6,498 nucleotides of DNA from Myxococcales bacterium (GCA_003153875.1 PMBY01000227.1:1772-8269); one strand, 5' to 3'; positions 1 to 6,326 are shown, counted from the first letter of the stretch. Notes: a model not told the origin generated them from the sequence alone. A program made the numbers and translations.

Positions 1-690
1 CAGGATGCACGGCTTGACGGCGAACGGTCGACGGCCACGCGCAAGGCACGGGCCGCGGGTCAGACTTCCGAGGATGCGCGCGTGTTGGCCGACTCCGCGC
101 TCGTGTTGGCCTCGCTAGGTGAGATTGATGCCGCGGACGAAGTGCTGGCACGCGCGCGCAAACTGGCCGACGAAAAGGCTGTGCCGCTGGCTTGGGCCAA
201 TCTGGCCATTCGCCTCGGGCGCGGCCAGGCGGACGGTGTGTTGCCCCCGGCTGAGCGGCCCGCCCAGCCCGAACGTCATCTGGTGGCCTTGCGGGCTGCC
301 TACCTGAAGGGCGGAGGTGCGGCGCTGGCCGCGGCCATCAAGAGTGTGCCGGCCGGCCTCAGCGAGATCGATGCTGATCTGCGCACGTTCATGGAACTGG
401 GCCGCGAGGGCAGCGTCTCCCCAAACGACCGGACCACACTGGAACGACGGGCCGAGCGCGGCAGCCCGGTCGCGGCCTTCGTCCTCGGGATTCTGGCCGC
501 GCGCGAGAGCGACCACAAGCAGGCGGCTAAGTGGCTGGAAAAGGCCATGGCGGGCCACGGCGACGCCTGCCGGGCAGCGCTTCTCTATCTGTCCGCGTTG
601 CAAGCGCAGGAGCAGCCCGCTCCGCCCAACCGCGGTTTGCTGCGTGCTTTGCACGCCCGCAACGCACAGTGCCCGATCCCGGATATGTAG
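1..690 (+). CDS. TPR/Sel1-like helical-repeat protein, 3' part (N-terminus outside window)
   Basis: The frame is open from base 1 to a TAG at 688-690, giving 229 visible residues. A GTG at 82 could serve as a start, but the coding frame continues upstream without a stop and the same Ala/Arg/Asp-rich composition extends left of it, so I treat the gene as running off the left edge. The protein is Ala- and Leu-rich and looks alpha-helical. Segments such as LASLGEIDAADEVLARARKL and, near the C-terminus, LGILAARESDHKQAAKWLEK have the small-large residue spacing of TPR or Sel1 helix pairs, which usually form protein-binding scaffolds. No catalytic motif is visible, and any signal peptide or other N-terminal domain would lie outside the window. 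It ends 46 nt before efp, so co-transcription is possible, although a candidate promoter lies in the gap. The reading frame is well supported; the family assignment is tentative and the role unknown. Confidence 0.75.
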   Translation, partial: QDARLDGERSTATRKARAAGQTSEDARVLADSALVLASLGEIDAADEVLARARKLADEKAVPLAWANLAIRLGRGQADGVLPPAERPAQPERHLVALRAAYLKGGGAALAAAIKSVPAGLSEIDADLRTFMELGREGSVSPNDRTTLERRAERGSPVAAFVLGILAARESDHKQAAKWLEKAMAGHGDACRAALLYLSALQAQEQPAPPNRGLLRALHARNAQCPIPDM

Positions 691-697
691 TCTGGTG

Positions 698-726
698 TTG
701 ACGGGGCAGGGCAGCCAAGCTAAATC
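698..726 (+). promoter_or_regulatory. Candidate sigma-70-type promoter for efp
   Basis: TTGACG at 698-703 matches five of six consensus -35 bases. It is followed by a 17-nt spacer and TAAATC at 721-726, a weak -10 element. The start codon of efp lies only 10 nt beyond the -10, so a transcript from here would have almost no leader. That agrees with the absence of a Shine-Dalgarno sequence before efp. The call rests on motif matching only. Confidence 0.35.
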
Positions 727-736
727 CGCCAATCCA

Positions 737-1309
737 ATGTCCACTTACGACACATCCGACATCCGCAAGGGGCTCAAGGTCATGATGGACGGCGTGCCCT
801 ACACCGTGGTCGAGTTCCAGTTCATCAAGCCGGGCAAAGGCGCGGCTTTCACGCGCACCAAGTTCAAGAACTTGCTCTCGGGCGCGGTCATTGAACGCAA
901 TGTTCGATCCGGCGAAAAGATGGAATCGGCCAACGTCGAGACCAAAACCATGCAGTACCTGTACAAGGAAGCAGACAGCTTCGTGTTCATGGACACCAGC
1001 ACCTACGACCAGGTACACATCCCGTCCGAGACCATCGGCGACGACGCTCTTCTGATGCCCGAGCAGATCGTGGTGGAGGTGCTGTTTTTCAACGAACGCG
1101 CGGTGGGCGTGACCTTGCCCAATTTCATTGAACAGAAGGTCATGGCGACCGAGCCTGGATTCCGGGGCGACACGGCCACCGGCGTGACCAAGCCGGCCAG
1201 AATCTCGACCGGGGCCTCCATCGCGGTGCCGCTCTTTATCAACGAAGGCGATACCATCAAGATCGACACGCGCTCAGGCGAATACTTGGAGCGGGTCGGC
1301 CGCGCGTAG
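737..1309 (+). CDS. efp: Translation elongation factor P (EF-P)
   Basis: This encodes a 190-residue EF-P, close to the 188 residues of the E. coli protein. EF-P binds between the ribosomal P and E sites and speeds peptide bond formation at runs of proline. The N-terminal KOW-like domain carries FIKPGKGAAF at residues 29-38, placing Lys34 at the tip of the loop where lysine-type EF-Ps are modified. The middle OB domain contains SGAVIERNVRSGEK and the downstream YLYKEADSFVFMDTSTY block. The C-terminal OB domain ends in the typical TRSGEYLERVGRA. The ATG at 737 is chosen because it begins the conserved EF-P N-terminus; the frame is open upstream only as a shadow of the preceding gene. No Shine-Dalgarno sequence precedes the ATG. 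Lysine rather than arginine at the loop tip fits modification by EpmA, whose gene follows. Identification is secure. Confidence 0.97.
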   Translation: MSTYDTSDIRKGLKVMMDGVPYTVVEFQFIKPGKGAAFTRTKFKNLLSGAVIERNVRSGEKMESANVETKTMQYLYKEADSFVFMDTSTYDQVHIPSETIGDDALLMPEQIVVEVLFFNERAVGVTLPNFIEQKVMATEPGFRGDTATGVTKPARISTGASIAVPLFINEGDTIKIDTRSGEYLERVGRA

Positions 1310-1348
1310 GGCAGCCGGAGGCTAGCCACGGCTTCTCTGGGAATTTCG

Positions 1349-1523
1349 GGCCGGCGCAGCTCGGCCAGCGTGAGCGGTAGCGGTAGCGTGAGCGGCGCGC
1401 GGAATGCGGCTTGCGTGGGCGGCTCGCATGAGCGACTCACGCCCGCGCTTTCCACCTTTCGCGTACCGCCCACGAACTCGCTCACGCCCTCGCACACGCG
1501 ACCCGCGAGCCGTGGGCCGGCCG
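1349..1523. repeat. Intergenic repeat copy A with nested inverted arms
   Basis: This is one of two direct copies; the other is at 6111-6273. The left block 1355-1394 matches 6119-6158 at 37 of 40 positions, including an identical 27-nt run (1368-1394). The right block 1461-1523 matches 6211-6273 at 57 of 63 positions. The middle is less conserved and differs in length (66 versus 52 nt). Inverted arms are nested: CGTGGGCGG (1414-1422) with CCGCCCACG (1466-1474), and GCGTGAGCG (1368-1376, again at 1386-1394) with CGCTCACGC (1479-1487). CGGCCAGCG (1362-1370) pairs imperfectly with CGTGGGCCG (1511-1519). No protein-coding gene is supported in it. The copy ends 10 nt before the epmA start. It resembles ERIC-like or MITE-like intergenic elements in general form, but I do not recognise the family. 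Confidence 0.8.
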
Positions 1524-1533
1524 TTGGTGCTGC

Positions 1534-2538
1534 GTGGTGAACCCCGCCAGCAGGAACGCAGGGCTGGAGGCGCGGGCGAAGGTCAGGCGCGCTGTCCGTT
1601 CGTGGTTTGAGGGGCAGGGGTTTGTCGAGGTCGAGACGCCGGCGCGCGTTCCCTCACCCGGCCAGGAGGTTCACCTGGAGGCCATCCCGGCAGGTAACGG
1701 GCGCTACCTCATCACATCGCCCGAGTACCACATGAAGCGGCTGGTGGCAGCCGGCCTGCCGCGCATCGTGCAGATCTGTCGCTGCTGGCGCACGGGCGAG
1801 CAAGGCAGCCACCACCAACCCGAGTTCACTATGATCGAGTGGTACCGGGCTGGCGCGAGCCTGGAGGAGATCGCGCGCGACTGCGAGGCGCTGGTCGAGG
1901 TGGCGGCGCGCGCAGTCGGTCGATGGCCGGCGGTCGAGGTGCCGTCCGGCCGGGGGCGGGAAGGAAAGCCCGAGAGGTTGGCGGTCGAGGCGCCCTTCGA
2001 ACGACTCACGGTGCGCGAGGCGCTTGCACGCTTCGCTGGGATTGGCTTGCGCGGGGACGAGAGCGTGGCTGAGCTGCGCGGCTCGGCGACGCGCGCGGGT
2101 TGCAACCTGGGTACGGCGGCAACTTGGGACGACATCTTCTTTCAGATCTTCCTCGATCGCGTCGAGCCGTACCTGGGCCGCGTGCGGCCTACCTTTGTCT
2201 TTGATTGGCCGTTGCCCCTGGCCGCGCTGGCGCGACGCAAGCCCGGCGATCCTCTGACGGTCGAGCGCTTCGAACTCTATGCCGGCGGGCTGGAGCTGGC
2301 CAACGCTTTTGGCGAGCTTTGCGATCCGGTCGAGCAGCGCGCGCGTTTCGTAGCCGAGGCCGAGCGGCGTCGCCAACAGGGCAGGGCGGTGTATCCCATC
2401 GACGAGAAATTGCTGGCAGCCCTGGCCGACATGCCGCCCACCTGCGGCGTGGCCATGGGCTTCGACCGCCTGGTCATGCTGGTCACTGGCGCCGACAGCA
2501 TCCGTGACGTCATGGCGTTCGCCGACGACGAAGTGTAG
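1534..2538 (+). CDS. epmA: EF-P--(R)-beta-lysine ligase EpmA (PoxA/GenX/YjeA)
   Basis: EpmA is a paralogue of class II lysyl-tRNA synthetase that lacks the tRNA anticodon-binding domain. It activates (R)-beta-lysine with ATP and transfers it to Lys34 of EF-P. The 334-residue length is close to that of E. coli EpmA (325) and only the catalytic core is present. Motif 1 lies around residues 21-36 (FEGQGFVEVETP). The EpmA-type block TSPEYHMKRL is at 61-70. Motif 2 spans 82-105, with HHQPEFTMIEWYR at its end. FELYAGGLELANAFGEL follows, and motif 3 GVAMGFDR is at 305-312. Ala307 falls where EpmA has Ala and true LysRS has Gly, which favours EpmA. GTG at 1534 is the first start after in-frame stops at 1384 and 1429; a second GTG follows at once. 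No Shine-Dalgarno is visible. The EpmB gene, which makes beta-lysine, is not in this window. Confidence 0.94.
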   Translation: MVNPASRNAGLEARAKVRRAVRSWFEGQGFVEVETPARVPSPGQEVHLEAIPAGNGRYLITSPEYHMKRLVAAGLPRIVQICRCWRTGEQGSHHQPEFTMIEWYRAGASLEEIARDCEALVEVAARAVGRWPAVEVPSGRGREGKPERLAVEAPFERLTVREALARFAGIGLRGDESVAELRGSATRAGCNLGTAATWDDIFFQIFLDRVEPYLGRVRPTFVFDWPLPLAALARRKPGDPLTVERFELYAGGLELANAFGELCDPVEQRARFVAEAERRRQQGRAVYPIDEKLLAALADMPPTCGVAMGFDRLVMLVTGADSIRDVMAFADDEV

Positions 2539-2542
2539 CCGC

Positions 2543-2570
2543 GTGGGGAGCCCACCGGCTTCGCCGGCGG
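2543..2570 (+). other. Hairpin pair just after epmA
   Basis: GTGGG (2543-2547) and CCCAC (2551-2555) form a short stem with a 3-nt loop. Overlapping it, CCACCGGC (2552-2559) and GCCGGCGG (2563-2570) pair around a TTC loop with one A-C mismatch. The two structures are mutually exclusive at the shared bases. No T-run follows. The position right after the epmA stop suggests 3'-end protection or weak termination, which is inference. Confidence 0.45.
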
Positions 2571-2589
2571 CGCACCATCGTGGGAGGGC

Positions 2590-2614
2590 ATGGGAACCCT
2601 TTCAGGGTTCCCAT
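2590..2614. terminator. Perfect 11-bp hairpin between epmA and the DUF481 gene
   Basis: ATGGGAACCCT (2590-2600) is perfectly complementary to AGGGTTCCCAT (2604-2614) across a TTC loop. This is the strongest simple hairpin in the window and sits 51 nt after the epmA stop. Neither side has the T-run of a textbook intrinsic terminator. It could still end or stabilise the epmA transcript, or be a small dispersed repeat. The structure is certain; the terminator role is tentative. Confidence 0.45.
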
Positions 2615-2712
2615 AGAGAGTCGGCATACGGCGGACCCGCGGCGGGCACCGCCCGGGCAAAAAAGTCTGGAAGCGGCGTGACCTTTGCCCAACAATCGCA
2701 TCAAAATCGTCC

Positions 2713-2717
2713 GGAGG
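2713..2717 (+). promoter_or_regulatory. Ribosome-binding site deciding the DUF481 start
   Basis: GGAGG lies 6 nt upstream of the ATG at 2724. It selects this codon over an in-frame TTG at 2685, which has no Shine-Dalgarno and would put 13 extra residues before the signal peptide. Confidence 0.85.
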
Positions 2718-2723
2718 TGCTGC

Positions 2724-3839
2724 ATGTTCGATTCGAGGAAGCCTAGTTTTTCGCCCTCGTGGAAAGCGAATCGCCCGACTGTGGCCGCGCTGGCGACGCT
2801 GGTGTTGACCTTGACCAGTGGCCGCGCTCTTGCGCAAGACACGCCTGCTGAGCCCAACGCCGGGCCGGCCGAGGCGTCCCAGCCCCAGCCCGCAGCGCCG
2901 GCCGAGGCCTCCGAGCCCCAGCCTGCGGCTCCGATCGAGGCAGCCAAGGCGGAGCCCGCGCCGCCACCCCCGGCGGCCAAACCGGAGACCCCTCCTGCGC
3001 CGCCTCCGGCCCCTGCTGTGGAATGGAAGGTGCAGGCCAAGGGTGGCTTCATCATGACCTCGGGCAACTCGCAGGCGACCAACGTCAACTTTGGCGTGAA
3101 GGGCTCGCGCAAGGAAGGCAACAACAAGCTGGAGCTGGAAGGGGGCGTGGCCTACGGCCGTTCGAGCAACCTGGTGGCCAACGTTGACAAGACGACGGCG
3201 TCGCCAATCCTCACGGGTTTCTCGCGGGACAACGTGGTCAGCACCAACAACTGGGCCACCAAGGGCCGCTACGATCGCTTTCTCTCCGAGAACAACATTG
3301 TCTATGCCAGCACCCAGTGGGCCGCGGACAAGATCGCGGGCAAGACGCTCTTCGGCGGTGGCCAGGTCGGCTACAGCCGCCAGTTGCTCAAAGACAAGTG
3401 GAACCTGTCGGTGGTCGAGCTCGGTTACGATTTTTCCTACGAACGCTATGTGCAACAGGGGAGCGAACCCGTCACCATTCACTCAGCCCGCATGTTGGTG
3501 GGTGAGACCCTCTCACTAACTCGCGAAACCGGCCTCACTGCCAGCGTGGAAGCCCTGCTCAACCTCAACAAGGAAACCAAGGCCATCGACGTCAGCAACG
3601 GCAACAAGGGCGTCGATGCTTTTCACGACACGCGCATCAATGGCAAGGTGGGGATCAGCACGAATCTCTTCAAGAAGCTGGGCCTTGGAGTCAGCTTCAC
3701 TCTCAAGTACGACCAGAACCCCGCGCAGCGGCCGTATCCGGCGGGGGCACAGCCCATCGACACGACGTACCAATCCTGGGAGTACTCCGACAAGGTCGAC
3801 ACACTCACCGAGGTCACGCTCCTGTATACATTTTTCTAG
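2724..3839 (+). CDS. DUF481 (YdiY-like) outer-membrane beta-barrel protein with Pro/Ala-rich linker
   Basis: The product has 371 residues. An N-terminal signal peptide is visible: basic residues, a hydrophobic core around 20-31 and a likely cleavage after ALA at 35-37. Residues about 40-98 form a low-complexity Pro/Ala/Glu linker with an 11-residue repeat and the runs PPPP (80-83) and PPP (93-95). From about residue 100, alternating polar and hydrophobic beta-strands match the DUF481 / COG3137 family of putative salt-induced outer-membrane proteins. The strand beginning at WKVQAKGGFIMTSGNSQ resembles the family's first strand, and the chain ends LLYTFF with the terminal aromatic typical of barrels inserted by BamA. 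The function of the family is not firmly known. The linker may span part of the periplasm or bind peptidoglycan, which is inference. The next gene starts 35 nt downstream, suggesting an operon. The barrel call is strong; the exact family is likely. Confidence 0.85.
   Translation: MFDSRKPSFSPSWKANRPTVAALATLVLTLTSGRALAQDTPAEPNAGPAEASQPQPAAPAEASEPQPAAPIEAAKAEPAPPPPAAKPETPPAPPPAPAVEWKVQAKGGFIMTSGNSQATNVNFGVKGSRKEGNNKLELEGGVAYGRSSNLVANVDKTTASPILTGFSRDNVVSTNNWATKGRYDRFLSENNIVYASTQWAADKIAGKTLFGGGQVGYSRQLLKDKWNLSVVELGYDFSYERYVQQGSEPVTIHSARMLVGETLSLTRETGLTASVEALLNLNKETKAIDVSNGNKGVDAFHDTRINGKVGISTNLFKKLGLGVSFTLKYDQNPAQRPYPAGAQPIDTTYQSWEYSDKVDTLTEVTLLYTFF
2865..2960 (+). repeat. Imperfect 33-bp tandem repeat encoding the secreted linker
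   Basis: Two near-identical 33-bp units encode PAEASQPQPAA and PAEASEPQPAA (residues 48-58 and 59-69). A third, diverged unit (PIEAAKAEPA) follows. This looks like internal tandem duplication within the linker and could vary in copy number between strains. Confidence 0.75.
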
Positions 3840-3860
3840 ACGGGTAGCGCTTCGCCTGCC

Positions 3861-3865
3861 GGAGG
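3861..3865 (+). promoter_or_regulatory. Ribosome-binding site of the 737-residue gene
   Basis: GGAGG is 9 nt upstream of the ATG at 3875 and lies inside the 35-nt gap after the DUF481 stop. It shares the extended form CCGGAGGT with the preceding gene's site. It supports independent translation from a shared transcript. Confidence 0.8.
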
Positions 3866-3874
3866 TACGCTTTC

Positions 3875-6088
3875 ATGGGTGACCAGAACAAAGAATCGCA
3901 CCGGTGGAAGTTTTTTCGCGCGGGCGACGTGGACCAAGTCGTGCTCGCCGAGGGGGCTGAGCTCGAACACCTGAGCGAGCTCGACCAGAAGCTGTGGATG
4001 GCGCTGTCCTGTCCCACGCGGGGGCTGGAGTTCGACAGCCGCACCTTGGATTGCGTCGACGCGGATCACGACGGGCGCATCCGGTCGCCCGAGATCTTGG
4101 CCGCGGTGGAATGGGCCAAGCAGGTCTTTGGCAATCTGGATGAACTCTTTTCCGAGGGCAGCTCTGTCCCGCTCGCATCCATCAATGAGAAGACCCAACT
4201 GGGCCGCGATCTGTTGGCCGCGTCCCGGCGCTTGCTCGCCAAGTTGGGCCGTCCCGACGCCAGCGCACTCTCGGTGGAGGATGTGGCTGGCGCGGCCGAG
4301 ATCCTGGCTGGCAGCCGATTCAACGGCGACGGAATTGTGCCAGCCGACTCTGCGGACGACGAGTCCACCCGTCGGGCCATCGAGGACGTCATCAAAGTCA
4401 TGGGTGGGAAGCCTGACCGGAGCGGCAAGCCGGGCGTGGATCAACCCACCATCGACAAGTTCTTTGAAGAGGCGGCTGCCACTGTCGCCTGGCTTGACCA
4501 GGCCGAGCGCGACGCCTCCATTCGGGCGGTGGGCAGCGCAACGTCCGAGGCTGCGGCAGCCGTGGATGCAGTTCGGGCCAAGGTCGATGACTACTTTGCC
4601 CGCTGTCGCTTGGCGGCCTTTGACGGACGGGCTGTCGCGGCGCTTGGTCCTGCCGAGAGCGACTTGGCTGCCTTGGCCGGCAGGACCCTGACCAACGAGG
4701 CCGCTGAGATCGCGCAACTCCCGCTGGCCGCCATCGGAGCCGAGCGTCCGCTGCTGCTGTCCGACGGGCTGAATCCGGCTTGGGCGGCCAAGGTGGCGGC
4801 CATGGCATCGGCCGCGGTTCGGCCGATGCTGGGCGCTGACAAGACCGCGCTAACCGAATCGGACTGGACCACTATCAAGGAGAGACTGGCGCCCTTTGCC
4901 GCCTGGCAGGCGGCCCGGCCGTCGGCGGCTCTGGCGGGGCTGAGTGACGCCAGGGTGCGCGAGTTCCACGCCGGGACTTTCCGTCAGGAGTTGAGCGCGC
5001 TGGTGGTCAAAGACGTGGCCCTGGAGGACCAGAGCAGCCAGATCGACCTAGTCGAGAAGATGATCCTGTTCCGCCGCGACCTGGTTCGCCTGGTGCGCAA
5101 CTTCGTGAACTTCTCCGAGTTCTACGGTCAGCGCCGGGCCATCTTCCAGGCCGGCACTCTCTACCTTGATGGGCGAAGTTGCAGTCTGTGCTTGCCCGTC
5201 GAAGATGCTGCCAAGCACGCTACTGTGGCCGGTCTGGCCCGGGCCTTTCTGGTCTACTGCGACTGTACCCGCCCGGCGGGCGAGAAACGCAGCATCGTCG
5301 CGGTTGTCACTGGCGGTGGCACTGACAATCTCATGGTCGGGCGCAACGGCGTGTTCTACGACCACAAGGGCAACGATTGGGATGCCACAGTCACACGCAT
5401 CATCGAGAATCCCATTGGCATCCGGCAGGCCGCATGGGCGCCTTACAAGCGGTTCGTGCGCATGATTGAAGAGCAGGTGGCCAAGCGCGCCTCGGCCGCC
5501 GATGAAGAGGCGCGGCAGAAGACGCGGGCAGCGGCGGCGCGGACCGTGCACGCCGACAAGACCAAGGCCGAAGAGGCAGCAGAGAAGAAGCCCGAGCCCA
5601 AAAAGATCGACGTGGGCACCGTGGCCGCCATAGGAGTGGCCGTCGCTGGCTTGGCGACCTTCCTGTCGAGCATCTTGGCCACCTTCCTGGGATTGGGCAT
5701 GTGGATGCCGGTGGGTGCGCTGGGCCTGCTGCTGGCCATCTCCGGGCCGTCCATGCTCATCGCCTGGCTCAAGCTGCGCCAGCGCAACGTGGGCCCCATC
5801 CTGGACGCGAACGGCTGGTCGGTGAACGCGCTAGCGAAGATCAACATTCCCTTTGGCTCCGCCTTGACCAAGGTGGCGGCGCTGCCGCCGGGCGCGCGCC
5901 GCCAGTTGCGCGATCCGTTTGCGGAGAAGCGAACTCCTTGGGGCCTGTACCTGACGCTCCTCGTGCTGCTGGGCTTGGCCGCGCTCTGGCGATTGGGTCA
6001 TCTCGATCCCTATCTGCCTGGCAAGTTCAAGTCCGAGGCGGTGTTTGGACGAGAGGTTCCGGCGAGGACGGTTCCGGCGGTCAGATAG
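3875..6088 (+). CDS. Uncharacterised 737-residue membrane protein with EF-hand loop and Cys-rich core
   Basis: I cannot assign a function. The protein has no signal peptide. Residues 62-73 (DADHDGRIRSPE) are a canonical 12-residue EF-hand loop with acidic or polar ligands at 1, 3, 5 and Glu at 12, implying calcium binding. Degenerate EF-hand-like stretches occur near 148-159 (FNGDGIV) and 181-193 (DRSGKPGVD). An Ala-rich, probably helical region follows. The core at about 409-540 is distinctive: NFVNFSEFY, AIFQAGTLYLDGRSC, Cys436-x2-Cys439, Cys462-Asp-Cys464, then DNLMVGRNGVFYD and NPIGIRQA. A charged Ala/Lys/Glu linker (about 533-578) leads to membrane segments at about 583-605, 609-632 and 689-705, separated by a conserved-looking loop (ANGWSVNALAKINIPFG). 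From memory, similar cores occur in uncharacterised proteins of other phyla; this is unverified. Topology suggests a large cytoplasmic N-terminal part anchored in the inner membrane. It is probably in an operon with the DUF481 gene. Confidence 0.85.
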   Translation: MGDQNKESHRWKFFRAGDVDQVVLAEGAELEHLSELDQKLWMALSCPTRGLEFDSRTLDCVDADHDGRIRSPEILAAVEWAKQVFGNLDELFSEGSSVPLASINEKTQLGRDLLAASRRLLAKLGRPDASALSVEDVAGAAEILAGSRFNGDGIVPADSADDESTRRAIEDVIKVMGGKPDRSGKPGVDQPTIDKFFEEAAATVAWLDQAERDASIRAVGSATSEAAAAVDAVRAKVDDYFARCRLAAFDGRAVAALGPAESDLAALAGRTLTNEAAEIAQLPLAAIGAERPLLLSDGLNPAWAAKVAAMASAAVRPMLGADKTALTESDWTTIKERLAPFAAWQAARPSAALAGLSDARVREFHAGTFRQELSALVVKDVALEDQSSQIDLVEKMILFRRDLVRLVRNFVNFSEFYGQRRAIFQAGTLYLDGRSCSLCLPVEDAAKHATVAGLARAFLVYCDCTRPAGEKRSIVAVVTGGGTDNLMVGRNGVFYDHKGNDWDATVTRIIENPIGIRQAAWAPYKRFVRMIEEQVAKRASAADEEARQKTRAAAARTVHADKTKAEEAAEKKPEPKKIDVGTVAAIGVAVAGLATFLSSILATFLGLGMWMPVGALGLLLAISGPSMLIAWLKLRQRNVGPILDANGWSVNALAKINIPFGSALTKVAALPPGARRQLRDPFAEKRTPWGLYLTLLVLLGLAALWRLGHLDPYLPGKFKSEAVFGREVPARTVPAVR

Positions 6089-6110
6089 ATACGGCTTGTC
6101 GGGGAAGATA

Positions 6111-6273
6111 CCGGCCAGCGCAGGGCGGCCCGCGTGAGCGGTAGCGGTAGCGTGAGCGACCAGCGTGGCGCGGCCAGCGTGGGCGACTCGCGACACGCTC
6201 TTCGTCTCCCGCGTGCCGCCCACGAACACGCTCACCCTCACGCACACGCGACCCGCGAGCCGCGGGCCGGCCG
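6111..6273. repeat. Intergenic repeat copy B with nested inverted arms
   Basis: This is the direct copy of the element at 1349-1523, in the same orientation, starting 22 nt after the upstream gene's stop. Pairing is better here than in copy A. CGGCCCGCG (6126-6134) pairs perfectly with CGCGGGCCG (6261-6269). GCGTGAG (6132-6138) can pair with CTCACGC (6237-6243), GTGAGCG (6152-6158) with CGCTCAC (6229-6235), and CGTGGGCG (6178-6185) with CGCCCACG (6217-6224). Similarity to copy A stops abruptly at 6273. No target-site duplication or transposase is apparent. Confidence 0.8.
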
Positions 6274-6326
6274 CTGCTACCGCCACGACTTCCTGCGGCT
6301 ATTGCCCCTCCCCTTGCCGGCTTAGA

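Noticed and set aside
1368..1394. CRISPR-like repeat
   Set aside because: The 27-nt exact run occurs only twice, 4.7 kb apart, with no regular spacers and no cas genes. It is part of a longer structured intergenic repeat.
1404..1610. 68-residue open frame across the repeat and the start of epmA
   Set aside because: It overlaps the epmA start in another frame, is Arg/Pro-rich, and its first half is repeat sequence. Nothing supports it as a gene.
1534..2538. Lysyl-tRNA synthetase (lysS/genX misannotation)
   Set aside because: The protein lacks the N-terminal anticodon-binding domain, is 334 residues rather than about 500, has the EpmA-type Ala in motif 3, and follows efp.
2640..2664. Intrinsic terminator at the GGGC/GCCC stem followed by AAAAAA
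   Set aside because: The run is A on the + strand, so it would not give a U-tract for + transcription. On the minus strand the T-run precedes the stem, and no minus-strand gene is supported.
2685..2723. TTG start giving a 384-residue DUF481 protein
   Set aside because: There is no Shine-Dalgarno before it, and the extra 13 residues would precede a normal signal peptide. The ATG at 2724 has GGAGG at ideal spacing.
2277..3482. 401-residue open frame on the minus strand
   Set aside because: It lies antisense to the end of epmA and most of the DUF481 gene. Its product is low-complexity Arg/Gly-rich sequence, typical of a GC-rich shadow frame, and the + strand genes have clear family matches.
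3836..4717. 293-residue open frame on the minus strand
   Set aside because: It is antisense to the 737-residue gene, which has a strong ribosome-binding site, an EF-hand loop and coherent membrane segments. The antisense product shows no recognisable domain.
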